Assembly (NCBI GenBank): GCA_012932865.1
Contig: SAXG01000016.1
Location: 558,001 to 622,000, forward strand
Reading direction: 5' to 3'
From: Amylostereum areolatum
Lineage: Eukaryota > Basidiomycota > Agaricomycetes > Russulales > Stereaceae
DNA length: 64,000 bases
Below, in pieces: positions 35,419 through 45,945 of this stretch. The translations under genes and the position numbers were made by a program. The notes beneath the pieces were generated by a model that saw only the letters and a program-made list of their open reading frames with translations, had not been told where the DNA came from and made no database searches. The first letter of the stretch is position 1; each line of letters starts with the position of its first letter.

Positions 35419-38400
35419 CTACGTGAGCTTCACGTGTCGCAAATTCTGCCTCAGCACGATATCGCGCACTGCAACAAAAACAAAAAAAGAAATCGCAACC
35501 GACGCAGATCAGCGCTCGTCGCCCACCGAACGCACCAACGAAAACGGGTTGTGTGCTCACCGCTCGCGAGGATGCCCGCGGTCGTCGCCGAGTCCTGCGC
35601 AGACAAAGGCGTCAGCGCGGGGGTCGGAATGGAATGAGAACAGGGGGGAGGGGTGTGGAGGTTGCGAGGTTGCGAGAGGGGTGTGCGCGTAGTGCGATAC
35701 AAAAAGGAGGGGTAGGGAAGAGTATGTGATATGTGGGAGAGGGGGGGGGTGAGTGCGAGAAAAAACGCACCGTCACCGACGTGCAAAACCCGTAAAACTT
35801 GCGCGGCACGGGCGAGTACGCCCGCTGTATCGCGCTGAACTTGCTCAGGAAATCTGCCGGCGCCGAGGATCCATCAAAACAAGGACGAGCACGCGAAAAA
35901 AAAATCGAGAAGAAAAGAACGTCCGGATCCCCCCAAAAAACCCCAAGGCCATCATGCGCATGCGCATCAGCGATCAGCTCGCTTCGCGTCTGCTCTCGAC
36001 TCCTTCCCCCCCGCTCCCCACAAATTGTAACCCACGCATATTCCGTCCGATCAAACGCACCCGTCGCCCGACAGCCCGCGCGAACGCGAATCGAAGGAGG
36101 AAGCAGCCGCAAAAGTCAACCCGCACGGCGAACGCGCGGACGTGGGGGAAGGGGGGGGAACAGAACGCCGCGGGGGCAGGACGGTGAACGGCCCGCCTGG
36201 CGACCCCCGATCCCTCCCCGAACAAAGAAAAAATCCGAAAGAGCGGAAACTCACACTTGGACGCGCTCTCGATCTCGTTCGGGCGGTCGCCGTAGCTCTT
36301 CACGTACCGCGCGAGCCGGACGCCCGCCTCAAGCTTGCGCTGGAGGATATCGCACTTGTTAAGGAAGAGCACGAGGTCGACGTGCGCGAGGAGCTTGTTC
36401 GAGCACGCCGCGCGCCAGAGGAGCACGGAGTCTTCCTGTGGGGGGTGAGCGGGATGGGGGTTCAGGAAAGAGGTGACGTGAGAGGGATTGAGCACTTTGC
36501 AAGGGAGAAAGGGAGGGGGACGACCCACGAGTCGGTTGACTTTGCTATCCTCCGACAACACCTGGTCGAACGCCGAGATCGGCGCGAGAAAGATGATCGC
36601 GTCCACTGTTTTCCGAATACCATACCACCCCCAAGAGCACCCCGCGCAATGCACTCGTCAGCAAAAAATAACCCGTCTCATCCATACTCCCGTCAAAAGG
36701 GAAACAAAACACGCACCGTCGTCGAAAAACGGCACCCACGTCGCTGTGGCACGCACGCGCGCGCACATGGTCCCCCGCGACGGTCAGCACGGTCCCGAGC
36801 GGAGGGTTAGGGTGGGATATTCACTTACGACGCTGGGGTTGGGTCAGTGACGTGTTCGCATAGGGGGAGGGGAAGACGAAGGGAGGGAAGGAAGACGACG
36901 GTGGGATGGAGGAAGAGAGGGGGAGAGTGAGAAGAAAGGCGCACCTGGAACCTCGACCCGCCCACGTCGACGATGCGCCACTCGGCTCCGCGTTGGTCGC
37001 CCGCCTCCATCTCGAACTTGTGCTCGGACACGCCGATCGTTTTTAGTCTCGCCTTCAGCACGTCCTCTACCCCACGAGTGTGTAAGCAGAGAGGGAGAGG
37101 AGGGGGAAGAAAAGGGTCTGTACCGTCGGTCGGGACGTAGTTCAGCTGCGTCAGTCGTTCGAGGTCGTCCAGAAAACTGGGAGGGACGAAGCGTCGATCA
37201 GCACCCGCCTCCTTCGAAACACACACACGAAAAGAAAAGGGGGGGAAAGCACTCACAACCCGCTCTCCTCCTCCAGCCGCACCCTCTTCGCCGCCAACAC
37301 GTTCCGCACCCGCCGACTGGCCCACAAGCCCATGATCTCCGCGCGCATCTCCCAAATCACCCTCTGACACTCGTCCACGTCCATCCCCTTGCCCCCCGGC
37401 GCGCTCGCGGGCCTGCCCCTCCCGAGCCCGAGCCGCCACTTCCCGGGCCGCACGAAGACCTCGAGCGCGGTGAGGAGGGGCGGGGTGGAGGACGGGGACG
37501 AGGCGGAGGCGGGGCGATGGCCGAGGTCGACCGCTTCGTCTTCGTTCGGGGGTACGAGCTTCGCCTTGAGGAGGGCTTCGGCCTGCTGGAGGGGGAAGAG
37601 GCGCGCGCGGAGGTCGTCGACGTCGTCCGCGTCCGCGTCGTCGGCGTCGTCCGGGAACAGGTGCCCGTCGCTCCCGTTCGGCTGGCCGTGGCCGTGATGG
37701 CCGTGGCCGTTGGAGCGTCCGCGCGGGGAGGGCTGCGCGGGGGCTTTGCCGGTGCGCTTCGGGGTGGGGCGGGACGGGGAGCGGGGGTGGGACGGCGCGC
37801 GTTCGGGGTCGGACACGTAGAAGTTGTCCGCGTCCGAGAGCGGTTCCTCGCCGATGACGTCCATATCGGCGCTCGCGGTGGGCGGGTGGTAGGCGGGTTG
37901 GCGGGACGGGCCGGCGTCGGAGGGCCCCGCGGCGGGGTGATGGCGGTACGGGGAGGAGGGGGATGGGTGGGGGAGCGGGGGGACGGGGGGTTGGGCGGAG
38001 GAGGGGGCGCGGGTGGAGCGGGAGGTGGAGAAGGAGGTGCGGTCGTCCCATGCGGAGTCGATGGTGCGCGCGCCGTGGGAGCGGTGGGAGTTGACGCGGG
38101 AGCGAACGGAGGGGGCGGGGGAGGCGGCGAGGGCGTTGAGGATGGTGTGGATGGAGCGGAGGAGGTTGAGCTGGATGATCGCGCGCCAGTGCACGCGGTC
38201 CTCCCGGAAGGCGGTGGGCGTGTACAAGCGTTGGAATTCTGAGGGGGTCGGGAGGGGGGAATCGCGTTAGAGCACGTCGTCGTCGTCGTGAGCACGCGGG
38301 CGGGAGCGAAGGGGAGACACTGACGGCGGAGGGTGGTCGATTTGCCTGGGCGGGGGGCAAGGTCAGCGTCGGCGGCGGCGGCGGCGGCGGCGGGGGGCGG

Positions 38401-38636
38401 GAGGGCGGGGAGGCGAGGGCGGGGGCATGCGTACCGGATTCGCTCTGGCCGAGGAGAAGAACGCGGACGATTTTCTTCTTCTTGTTGGCCTGGCGTTCGG
38501 CGCGGATGGCATCGTCGATGGCCTGGGAGACGCGCCTAGCGTCTGCTTCGCGGGCGAGGCGGAGGGCGCGGGCGTCGGGGGACTCGTCGGGCGGAGGTTG
38601 GAGGGCAGCGGCGAGGGGGTCTACAGCCGTTTGCAT
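35419..38636 (-). CDS. Atypical G-protein alpha subunit with long insert
   Basis: Heterotrimeric G-protein alpha subunit, 611 aa from 12 exons in phase: 38636-38435, 38345-38325, 38238-37257, 37176-37124, 37066-36945, 36832-36829, 36743-36717, 36605-36529, 36435-36255, 35853-35771, 35594-35561 and 35468-35419. Motifs: P-loop GQSESGKST (63-71), switch I ARLKTIGV (Arg426, Thr429), switch II DVGGSR (453-458), NKCD (522-525), TSVTD (581-585). About 220 disordered residues sit between the P-loop and the helical domain. Ser457 replaces the catalytic Gln of classical subunits, which predicts weak GTP hydrolysis. No N-terminal Gly2/Cys lipidation signal remains. Exon 6 is only 4 nt, but it is needed to give RPTWVPFFDD in frame. 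The ATG lies inside a transposon end (see the mobile element entry). Confidence 0.85.
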
Positions 38637-38772
38637 AACCGACTGGAATCCGCGCGTCGAGAAACTTGTTTGTCAGAGCCAAACATTGCCTTTTCGGGAA
38701 ATCACGTCTGCTGCGGGAGTGACAGCTGTGCGTCGCGAGGTCAGCTTTGCAGTGTCTTGAGTCCTGACCGCA

Positions 38773-39864
38773 ATGGCACCTCCCCTTAACCCTCAACTTC
38801 GAGAACGCATTGTCGAATGGCGGGAGCGTTTTACAGTCTCCGAGATCACTGAACTCGCGCAGTGCTCAAAAAGCACAGTCTATGAAATCCTCCGCCTTTA
38901 TCGCGAGACAGGTTCAGTGCATAGTCCCCATGGACTGTTGTCCCATGGCCGCTCCCGCATCCTTTCATTTGGAGAGCTCACATCCATCAACTCCTGGTTG
39001 GTCCAAGAGCCAGCAATGTTTCTTGACGAGATTCAAGACCGTCTTGACAAGGAGCTCGGAGTGTACGTTTCACTTGCAACCGTCGCCCGCGCTGTTCGCA
39101 GCCTTGCTCTCACTCACAAGCGGATATCAAAGGAGGCATTGGAACGAAACGATGCCGTTCGCGCAATGTGGGATGCAGCTTGGGGGGATATACCCATGGA
39201 GAGCATAGTCTGGTTGGATGAATCTGGGGTGGATGATCGGGCACATCAGCGGACAATGGGAAGGGCACCACTGGGATCTGCATGCGTCCGCCGTGACCTG
39301 TTCTTCCATGGCACACGCCTGACAATGCTCCCAGTGCTCTCCTGTGATGGGATCATTGCTTTGGATCTTCTCGAAGGATCAGTCAACCGTGAGAGGTTCC
39401 TCCATTTTCTGCGGGAGGATGTTGTACGCTTCAATTTCTTCTGGATGTCTGTGTCATGCTTATGCCTGTGTTGTGCTCATATAGGCACCCCTTCTCAACT
39501 CATATACTCCAGACAATCCAAGCCGTAATTCTGTGGTAGTCATGGATAATGTTGCCTTTCATCATGGAGACGAAGTGCGGGAGATCATTGAGAATGACTG
39601 TGGTGCGTTGTGCTGTCTGAAAGCTCCGGCTTCAAGGTATACTAACCAGTTTTAATGACAGGTGCAAAGCTTATATACCTACCACCATACTCCCCCGACA
39701 TGAATCCCATCGAGCAAGCTTTCAGTAGTATCAAAGCCTTCTTGCGCCGTAATGAAAGCCACTTCACTGGACCTCACATGCGCGCTGAACTCATCCATCT
39801 TGCTATGGAAGAAATAACGAATGAAGATGCCATTGGCTGGATTACAAACTGCGGGTATTCGTAA
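38773..39864 (+). CDS. Transposase, IS630/Tc1/mariner superfamily
   Basis: Three exons: 38773-39423, 39485-39602 and 39662-39864 (323 aa). It starts [20 protein letters not shown]. The N terminus carries a helix-turn-helix ([20 protein letters not shown], residues 21-40) followed by a second winged-helix-like DNA-binding part. The DDE catalytic residues are Asp149 in WLDESG, Asp238 in [10 protein letters not shown] and Glu274 in [15 protein letters not shown], with 35 residues between the second Asp and Glu (DD35E). All three are present and the frame is open, so the protein may be active. It moves the element by cut-and-paste at TA sites. The start lies 80 nt inside the left TIR. Confidence 0.9.
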
Positions 39865-40030
39865 AGTAGGTAACGAACGTGGGGTAGATGTATGGACAGA
39901 GGTGATTATGCGACAGATGAGGGAGTAGTAGGTTAGCGGAAGGTTATGCAGTGTAGTAAAGAGTGGGGGGTCAGGACAGCATGGTGTATGTACAGAAAAT
40001 ATTAGGCAACATTATAAAGGTTCGAGAAAC

Positions 40031-42077
40031 TCACTTATCCCCGAAGACATCGTACTCTGAAAAGAGAGACCGTACATAGTCTTTCTTCATGCGTAAACGC
40101 CTAGAGAATTGCTCTGCGGATGCAACGAGAACTCTCAGGCTATCGCTATCACCCCCGGTGAGTGACACCAAGGTGTCAAGGTCTAGCGAGGGCAAGGTTT
40201 CAAGGGTGATCTCCGCCGAAACAAGCATGGAGTGGTACTGCAACAGGTCATGTCCATCACGTTCAAGGATAGTGAGGAAAAAGTAATATAACTCATCCTG
40301 ACGCCGAGGCATAGGAGAGAAAGGCAGGGCAGGAGGCGGTGCTGGAGATAACATGGAAGCGGGGGTCGCCGATGAACCTGCGGCGGAGGGAAGGGGAGGC
40401 GGAGAAATGCCGAGAACAGCAGATATCATAGCACTTTGTTGATTGACGAGGCCAGCGATGACGGGGACAAGAGCGGTGGCGGCATCTGTGGGTGCAGCGG
40501 GTGTGGCGGTAGGTGTCATCACAGAATGTGGGCCTGAACGTCCACGGGCCTTGTGCGGGCGCAGACGACCATCGCGCACGCCATCAAACTCCTCAGTATT
40601 AGGAGGGTACTTGACAGTCGTTTCTTTCACATCCTATCGAGATAGAGAAGGTCAGTACAGCATTGATCATATTCACAGAGGCTACTCACAACAGCGGATG
40701 CCCAACGCTTCAATCGCTTCCGATTAAGGCCAATGTGTCCATCTTGGGTTGGATAACAGAAGCCTTGCTCGTTGTGCTCGCCGCGATGCTTGTCACACTT
40801 GTACATTTCCTTCAGCTCGAGAATGATAGTACCCTGACGCTTGATCGAGTCAGAGTACGAGTCCGTGTTTGGAACCTGAGAAATACAATAAGTTTGGCAG
40901 GTTCATTAAATATACGTGCAGGCTTACCTCGGTTCCAGCACACGTTGGTCCGAGTTCCTTGTCGTGCTGGAGCACGGCATCAAACGGCTACAAGTCCCAA
41001 TATTAGTCAAAGCAGAAGAACAGGGATGAAACCACATACACGCTTGCGCAGCCGGAAAGCCTCCATGGCGTCAAGGTCAAGTTCGATGTAGACATCACGA
41101 GGCCGTTTACGGAGTAAGGCCTCCCGAATTGCGAACCAGTCTTCATCTGAATCGACACTTGATGCATCACCCTTGCTGCAGGTAACAGAACGTTTAGGTA
41201 TATGTTTGTATAACAATAGACGGAACAACTTACTTGACACCAGTCCAACGAATCTTGAAGGGTACGTTGATGGAGAACTGCCCATCCAACCCATGGATAC
41301 GAAGGCCTTCAGCTACGAGAGACTCACGCGGAGTACTCGGGGTGATAGCGACAGTGGTGACCTTCGTGTCGTGAGTCCTCTTTGAACTCGCAGAGCTCTT
41401 GCCCTTCGCGGAACGTGGCACAGCCGGGGTGTAATAGACAGTGTAATGTGTGGTGTAGCCTGCAGGTAATTGGTCAGTATGCTCATTGTTAATGAAGAAT
41501 GGATCAACGCACGGTCATTCGATGACGACGCAGCAGATCCTGGGGCGGAGGGTAGAAACCCAATGGCATCGCTTGTGTTCCCAGCCAAGGGAGTGCCGGA
41601 GTTAGCCTGGAGGGCGACTGGTGCCGACTGTTGAGGCATAGGTGGAGGCGGCGGCGGCAACTGTGGGCCTGGAGGTGGTGGTGGTGGCAGCGGCAGGCCT
41701 GGGGGCGGCGGAACTGGGGGCAGCGGAACTCGAGGTAGTGAGGCGAGCGTTGGGGCAACTACTCCGGGGTTGGCAGCCTGCCATCGTGCCGTCAACATAT
41801 CGAGAACACGACGTTGATCTTGAGGCGACAGGCGCGCGAAGCCGGCTTGTCGCGACTCCTCCATCTCATCTTGGGATGTGTAGAATTGAGGAGGATTGAC
41901 CGCTCCATCTAGAGAAAGTCAGCACCGCACACAAACTCTACTGGTACGTAACGTACCAATCCCTCCCGGGTTCACAAGCCAGTGGATCGACACAGGTCGG
42001 GGAGCCTGCGGGTGTCGATAAGGAACGAATCGCGGTGTCAAAGGACGAGACGGTCCACGAGGGTCTGGAGAGGACAT
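40031..42077 (-). CDS. Transposon accessory protein, 575 aa, unknown function
   Basis: Seven exons in phase: 42077-41957, 41908-41513, 41459-41234, 41175-41040, 40987-40928, 40875-40690 and 40633-40031. It starts MSSPDPRGPSRPLTPRFVPY. The order is a proline-rich linker (about residues 90-130, long poly-Pro), a basic region, a small globular part with INVPFKIRWTGV and DWFAIREALLRKRPRDVYIE, then a Cys/His cluster (YKCDKHRGEHNEQGFCYPTQ) followed by GHIGLNRKRLKRWASAV and a TVKYPPN motif. A second low-complexity linker precedes a C-terminal helical domain (DELYYFFLTILERDGHDLLQ). The Cys/His part resembles a zinc or DNA-binding fold but I cannot name a family. Its place inside the TIRs, convergent with the transposase, suggests a role in the element's life cycle or captured cargo. 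Confidence 0.75.
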
Positions 42078-42644
42078 GAGGGAGGGAGCGGGAAAAAGAT
42101 GGGGATGGAACTCACAAGCTCAAAACCCGAGGCTTTTTATCATCTTCGCCAACTTCACCGCAACTTCGCCGTGCTCCTGTCATCCACCAGAATCCCACCC
42201 TCGTTGTTGCCCTTCAATCATGCGCAGTTTTGGTTTCTAGAGAGATCCAAATTAAGTGTAAGCATCCAAGACCACGAGGGGGACGTCTCCGAGGCTCCCG
42301 ACTCCTCACTCACCGAGTATCCAAGCAACAAGGGTGGTTTGTGCTCGTTGTTGAGGTTTTTCAGGGTATTGAAGGCTTCTAGGCCAGCTATGAGGAGTTT
42401 TCATGACTCCCGAAGCCCGACACGGAGAGTGTTGATCACTCTGGAGAGGTCATTTGGGTGGAAAGTAGATGGAACATGTCGTCAATGGTCATCGCAAAGA
42501 TCAGGAAGCCCGCTCCTGAACAGCACGAAGTCACAAATGAGTCACTGCGTGACGAATGTGATAAGCACTCCCAATAAGGCAATGTTTGGCTCTGACAAAC
42601 AAGTTTCTCGACGCGCGGATTCCAGTCGGTTATGCAAACGGCTG

Positions 42645-43710
42645 TATCTCGCGCTGACGCATGGGTGGAGAGTTGCGCGGGCAAGGAGGAGGAGGAGGCG
42701 GGCGGGGGGTCGGCAGGCGGAGGAGGACAGCTAAAGCCAGATAAATAAAACTGGGCCATGCGCGGAATAATGTCACCAAGCCCGCTTCCCCCTCAATCCT
42801 GTCCGCATGCGGAACGAATTGCGAGGGCACTGCGGGACTAGTCCCGAATGGAGGGAAGATGGGGAGCAAAGAGGAGGGAGGTGCCTGGTATGTGCCTGAT
42901 CACCGAGCGGGGACTCATCCAGGCACCGAGTCTATATCGTATTTTGCTTTCTCCTTTTCTCTCTCCCTCGACTGCGCCTTCCCACCCACATGCTGAGGCC
43001 ACAGCCGCCATCTCACCACCTCACCCCCGGCGCAGGCCCGTCCCCCAGCGAACGAGGCAGCCACGCGCGCGCTGAATCTTCCGTCCACGCAGTTCTGATC
43101 ACTTCGCATGTCGACGACCGGTCATGCTGCCGTGGCTATCACGATAGACGCCCCACTCATTCGGCCTCCGCACCCGCACCTGCGCACCTGCACCGCTGCT
43201 GGATGGTAACGTGGCAGATCACACTTGCTCTCTTACTCACCGCGCCTGCGCCCGCTCGCACCACCTCTCGAGTCTCACGACGTCATCGCGTCTTCCCCAC
43301 GCGCAAGTGGACCAACAGCTCGGCGCGCTCGCCACACCGCCTTCTGCCAGCTTCTCCCTCGTCTTCCCATTGGTCCCCCTGGCCCTTCCCGATCCCGGAC
43401 ACCTCGTTGCACCCACGAGGTTATATCGGGCCCTGCCATCGAGAGTTGCCCAGGAACGAGCTCTACAATCGACCATCGCCACTTCTCCTTTCGCATTCCA
43501 ACAAACGCTCGCAATCGACATCGGCCCCTGCACCGCTGCCGCCCGCCCTCGTCTCCCCCGCCTTCAACGCCCTCAGCCTGCCCTGAACCCTCTCCACCTT
43601 CTCACCCTCATCGCCGTCTCAATTCCACGACACAACGTCCGCCCCCTGTGTGGCCCCCGCCCTGCACCGTTCAACTTCCCAACCCAACGCCCAGGACCAA
43701 TCACCACCTC
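42645..43710. other. Displaced G-alpha upstream region and spacer
   Basis: Before the transposon insertion, the bases from 42,645 onward were the 5' end and promoter of the G-alpha gene. The former ATG is at 42662-42660 on the minus strand. Long open frames on the plus strand (43,000-43,900) are proline/arginine-rich with no domain and lie over GC-rich sequence; I do not call them genes. Confidence 0.5.
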
Positions 43711-44290
43711 CCTCCCCCCACGAGGCCTCCCCTTCATTTTATACCACCCCTGTCCTGCACCTTTCCTGTCCCCGCGTCGTCTTGTCGACAATCCGCACCC
43801 GCGCCCACGAGGCTTGTCCTCCCCCTTCTCCCCTGTCCCTTGAACCTCAAAGGAGTCTGGATCGCGCACCCTCGCGCGCGCCTTTAATTTGGGCCTGCGC
43901 TGCTCGCCCACCAATTTAGCATTTGCATTCACCTTGTTCAGTAAGAGTACGGCCTTGGTCTCGCGCACGCCCACGGATGAATCGCAACGACTCGAGTCTC
44001 CCGCTCCGATCGACTCTTCGCTCTGCAGGGTACAGGACCCTCGCCGCTGCGTTCAACCCATCTTTGGACATTTCTCACCCGCGCGCCCTCTCTCGTCACG
44101 ACCTGACCTCGATTCGCACGCACGCACGCACAGACGCCTCCGCGCCTGGCCCTACCAGGACTCCGTCCGCGCCTCACGAACGAACCTCAAAAATACGCGT
44201 GCACGCCACAAGTATACTGGGAACGTGCTCAGCGCCCGGCGCGCTCAACGCCCAGGCACCCTCAAGCGCACCGTGCGCAGCCTTAAGTAC
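43711..44290. repeat. Shared upstream segment X' (inverted copy of 25,050-25,509)
   Basis: Upstream flank of FK7'. The match to segment X is close at 43,711-44,030 and again at about 44,178-44,290. The intervening roughly 150 bp are absent from the other copy. Confidence 0.75.
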
Positions 44291-44914
44291 CACCCCGCGC
44301 CCTCCTTGCCGGGTACGGGTTGAGCGCTGAGCGCTGAGCTTCAAGTAGGAATCGGTCGCGCGTCGTCCGTCGGTGTCGGAAGTGTCGTCGAGCCCAAGGG
44401 TCCACGGAGGGCGCTTGTTTCCTCCTCGTTTAGAGTCAATTCGGGGAGGGCGTTGTTGGCTATCCTGCGCGCGCATGGATGACTCGGAGCAACGTGGGGG
44501 CGGGCGGGGGCTGGGATGCGGTTTGAATGCAGTGCGTGGTGATGAGCCCGACGACGGTCACGGTCTCCCACAGATTCAGATGTGGCGACTCGACGCAATG
44601 TCTCTCACGATGTGCACTTCAGTATTTTGTATCTCCAGCTCAGCGTGGATCCACGCGCACAGGACCCCAGTCGGTCCACTGATATGCTATAATTCCCCCA
44701 GCCAAAGCAAACATCCGAGTACTAAACGGCCTCTTCCGGATAGTCTCAGACGACTCGATCGACTCCTGTCCAGATTTCCGCGCCGCTGCACGATACCAAA
44801 GGGGGCGAATAGGGGTGATTCACCCCCTCCATAATTCTCCCTATCACGAGCTTAAATACCGCCTGAGCCGCGCCGGCCCACCCCCAACTCCTCTCCCCAC
44901 CATATCGTTTCCCT
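44291..44914. other. Spacer upstream of FK7', 0.62 kb
   Basis: Contains a TTAAATA box (44,852-44,858), 57-63 nt before the FK7' ATG. No other feature seen. Confidence 0.4.
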
Positions 44915-45945
44915 ATGAACCCCCAATCTGTCAGCGGGGTCGATGACATGGCGGCCCGGTTCAAAGAGCTGTCCAGTTCGACGAACGGCATATCCCTCGT
45001 GGATCCCGTCGACTGCATCTACGTCGCGGTGGACATGATGACCGGTGCGCTCCCATCCTTCTCTCCGCTCGGCGACCTCTCTGACTGGAGCCCGTGTAGT
45101 CGCCCTGAACGCCTACATCGAGAACGCAGAGCTGAGCCGTCCGCCCTCCGCTCAATCCATGCGGCTGAGCCACTCGCACGCCCGACGCACGCCCGCGACG
45201 ATCGCGGCCATGCCGTGCATGCGCGTCGCGGACGGGCGGTTTGCATTCCTGGAAAAGCACCTCCGCGTGTGCAAAGCGGTCATCCCGGACGTCGCCCCGG
45301 CCGTGGACGGGAGAATGGGGCGCGGGTACTGGGAGCACGATCCTGTAAGTGTTGAAGCGACCTGTGCGTTCCACTCACGCGAACGTTGCCCGCCGCTCAC
45401 CGTCTTTGTTCCCAGAAAATCACCCCGTTCTTGTCTTGTCGTGAGACGGACAGTTGGTATACTACGGGTCCCCGTTCCTCCACCATGTGATCGACGACCT
45501 CGACGGCATCATGTGGGTGGCGCTGTGGAGCCTGGCGAAGAAACCGGGTGCGTCGCCTCGGGAGGAGCACTGGACCCGCGGGCTCTAGGCCGACGTCACC
45601 CTGTCGGTCCTAGGGGAGAAAGCCGGTCTTTCCATGGCCTTTGCCTACCGCACCATCCGGACGTGCGAGCTGTCCGCCGCCTTCCAGTCCGTGTTCGACG
45701 TCTTCGAGCGGTGGTTGAAGATTTCGGACGACGCGGCGGCCGGCGTGATCGCGAAACGGTGCTCGGCGATGGCGAGATGGGAGGACGTCAAGGGGGACGT
45801 TCGCCTGGAGAAATTGGTGATGGACGGGGTCCCCGCCGAGGAGGGGATCAGGGAGCTCACGTTGGAGCTGTTCGTCCGGTATCTCAAAGTGGGGGTGGAT
45901 TTCCTGGAGGGTGCCGGTCAGTATGGCCCTGCTGCCAGTGTTTAG
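44915..45945 (+). pseudogene. FK7' (right copy): truncated FunK1 relic with in-frame TAG
   Basis: Mirror of FK7. Exons are 44915-45044, 45100-45344 and 45454 onward, all in phase, with TAG at 45586-45588 ending a 169-aa product. A further open stretch runs to 45945. The first exon differs from FK7 (MNPQSVSGVDDMAARFKEL; shorter before CIYVAVDMMTG), while exon 2 and exon 3 are identical to it. Confidence 0.65.

Larger units (their letters stand above)
38624..42644 (+). mobile_element. Tc1/mariner-like transposon, 4,021 bp, 69-bp perfect TIRs
   Basis: The terminal inverted repeats 38624-38692 and 42576-42644 are identical over 69 bp (ends CAGCCGTTTGCATAACCGAC). TA dinucleotides flank both ends (38622-38623 and 42645-42646), the target duplication of Tc1/mariner elements. 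Inside are a DDE transposase (+) and a 575-aa gene (-) that converge near 39.9 kb. Perfect TIRs and open genes suggest recent insertion. The element sits in the 5' coding end of the G-alpha gene: joining the flanks at one TA gives an in-frame ATG-CGT-CAG-CGC-GAG-ATA-GAC before PLAAALQ. Confidence 0.93.

Noticed and set aside
37253..38295. Overlapping ORFs in three frames inside the large G-alpha exon, including a 312-aa Pro/Ser/Thr-rich ORF and a plus-strand Gly/Val-rich ORF
   Set aside because: They are shadows of the GC-rich disordered insert of G-alpha exon 3. Only the frame continuing KSTTLRQFQ and leading to LDDLERL fits the gene.
42436..42759. Minus-strand ORF starting MAQFYLSGFS that crosses the transposon right end
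   Set aside because: Its frame does not match the G-alpha frame and the protein crosses the TIR. The ATG in frame with G-alpha at the empty site is at 42662-42660.
43000..43920. Long proline-rich plus-strand ORFs upstream of FK7'
   Set aside because: No domain, start context or splice logic. The sequence is GC-rich flank, and part of it is a non-coding repeat shared with 25.1-25.5 kb.
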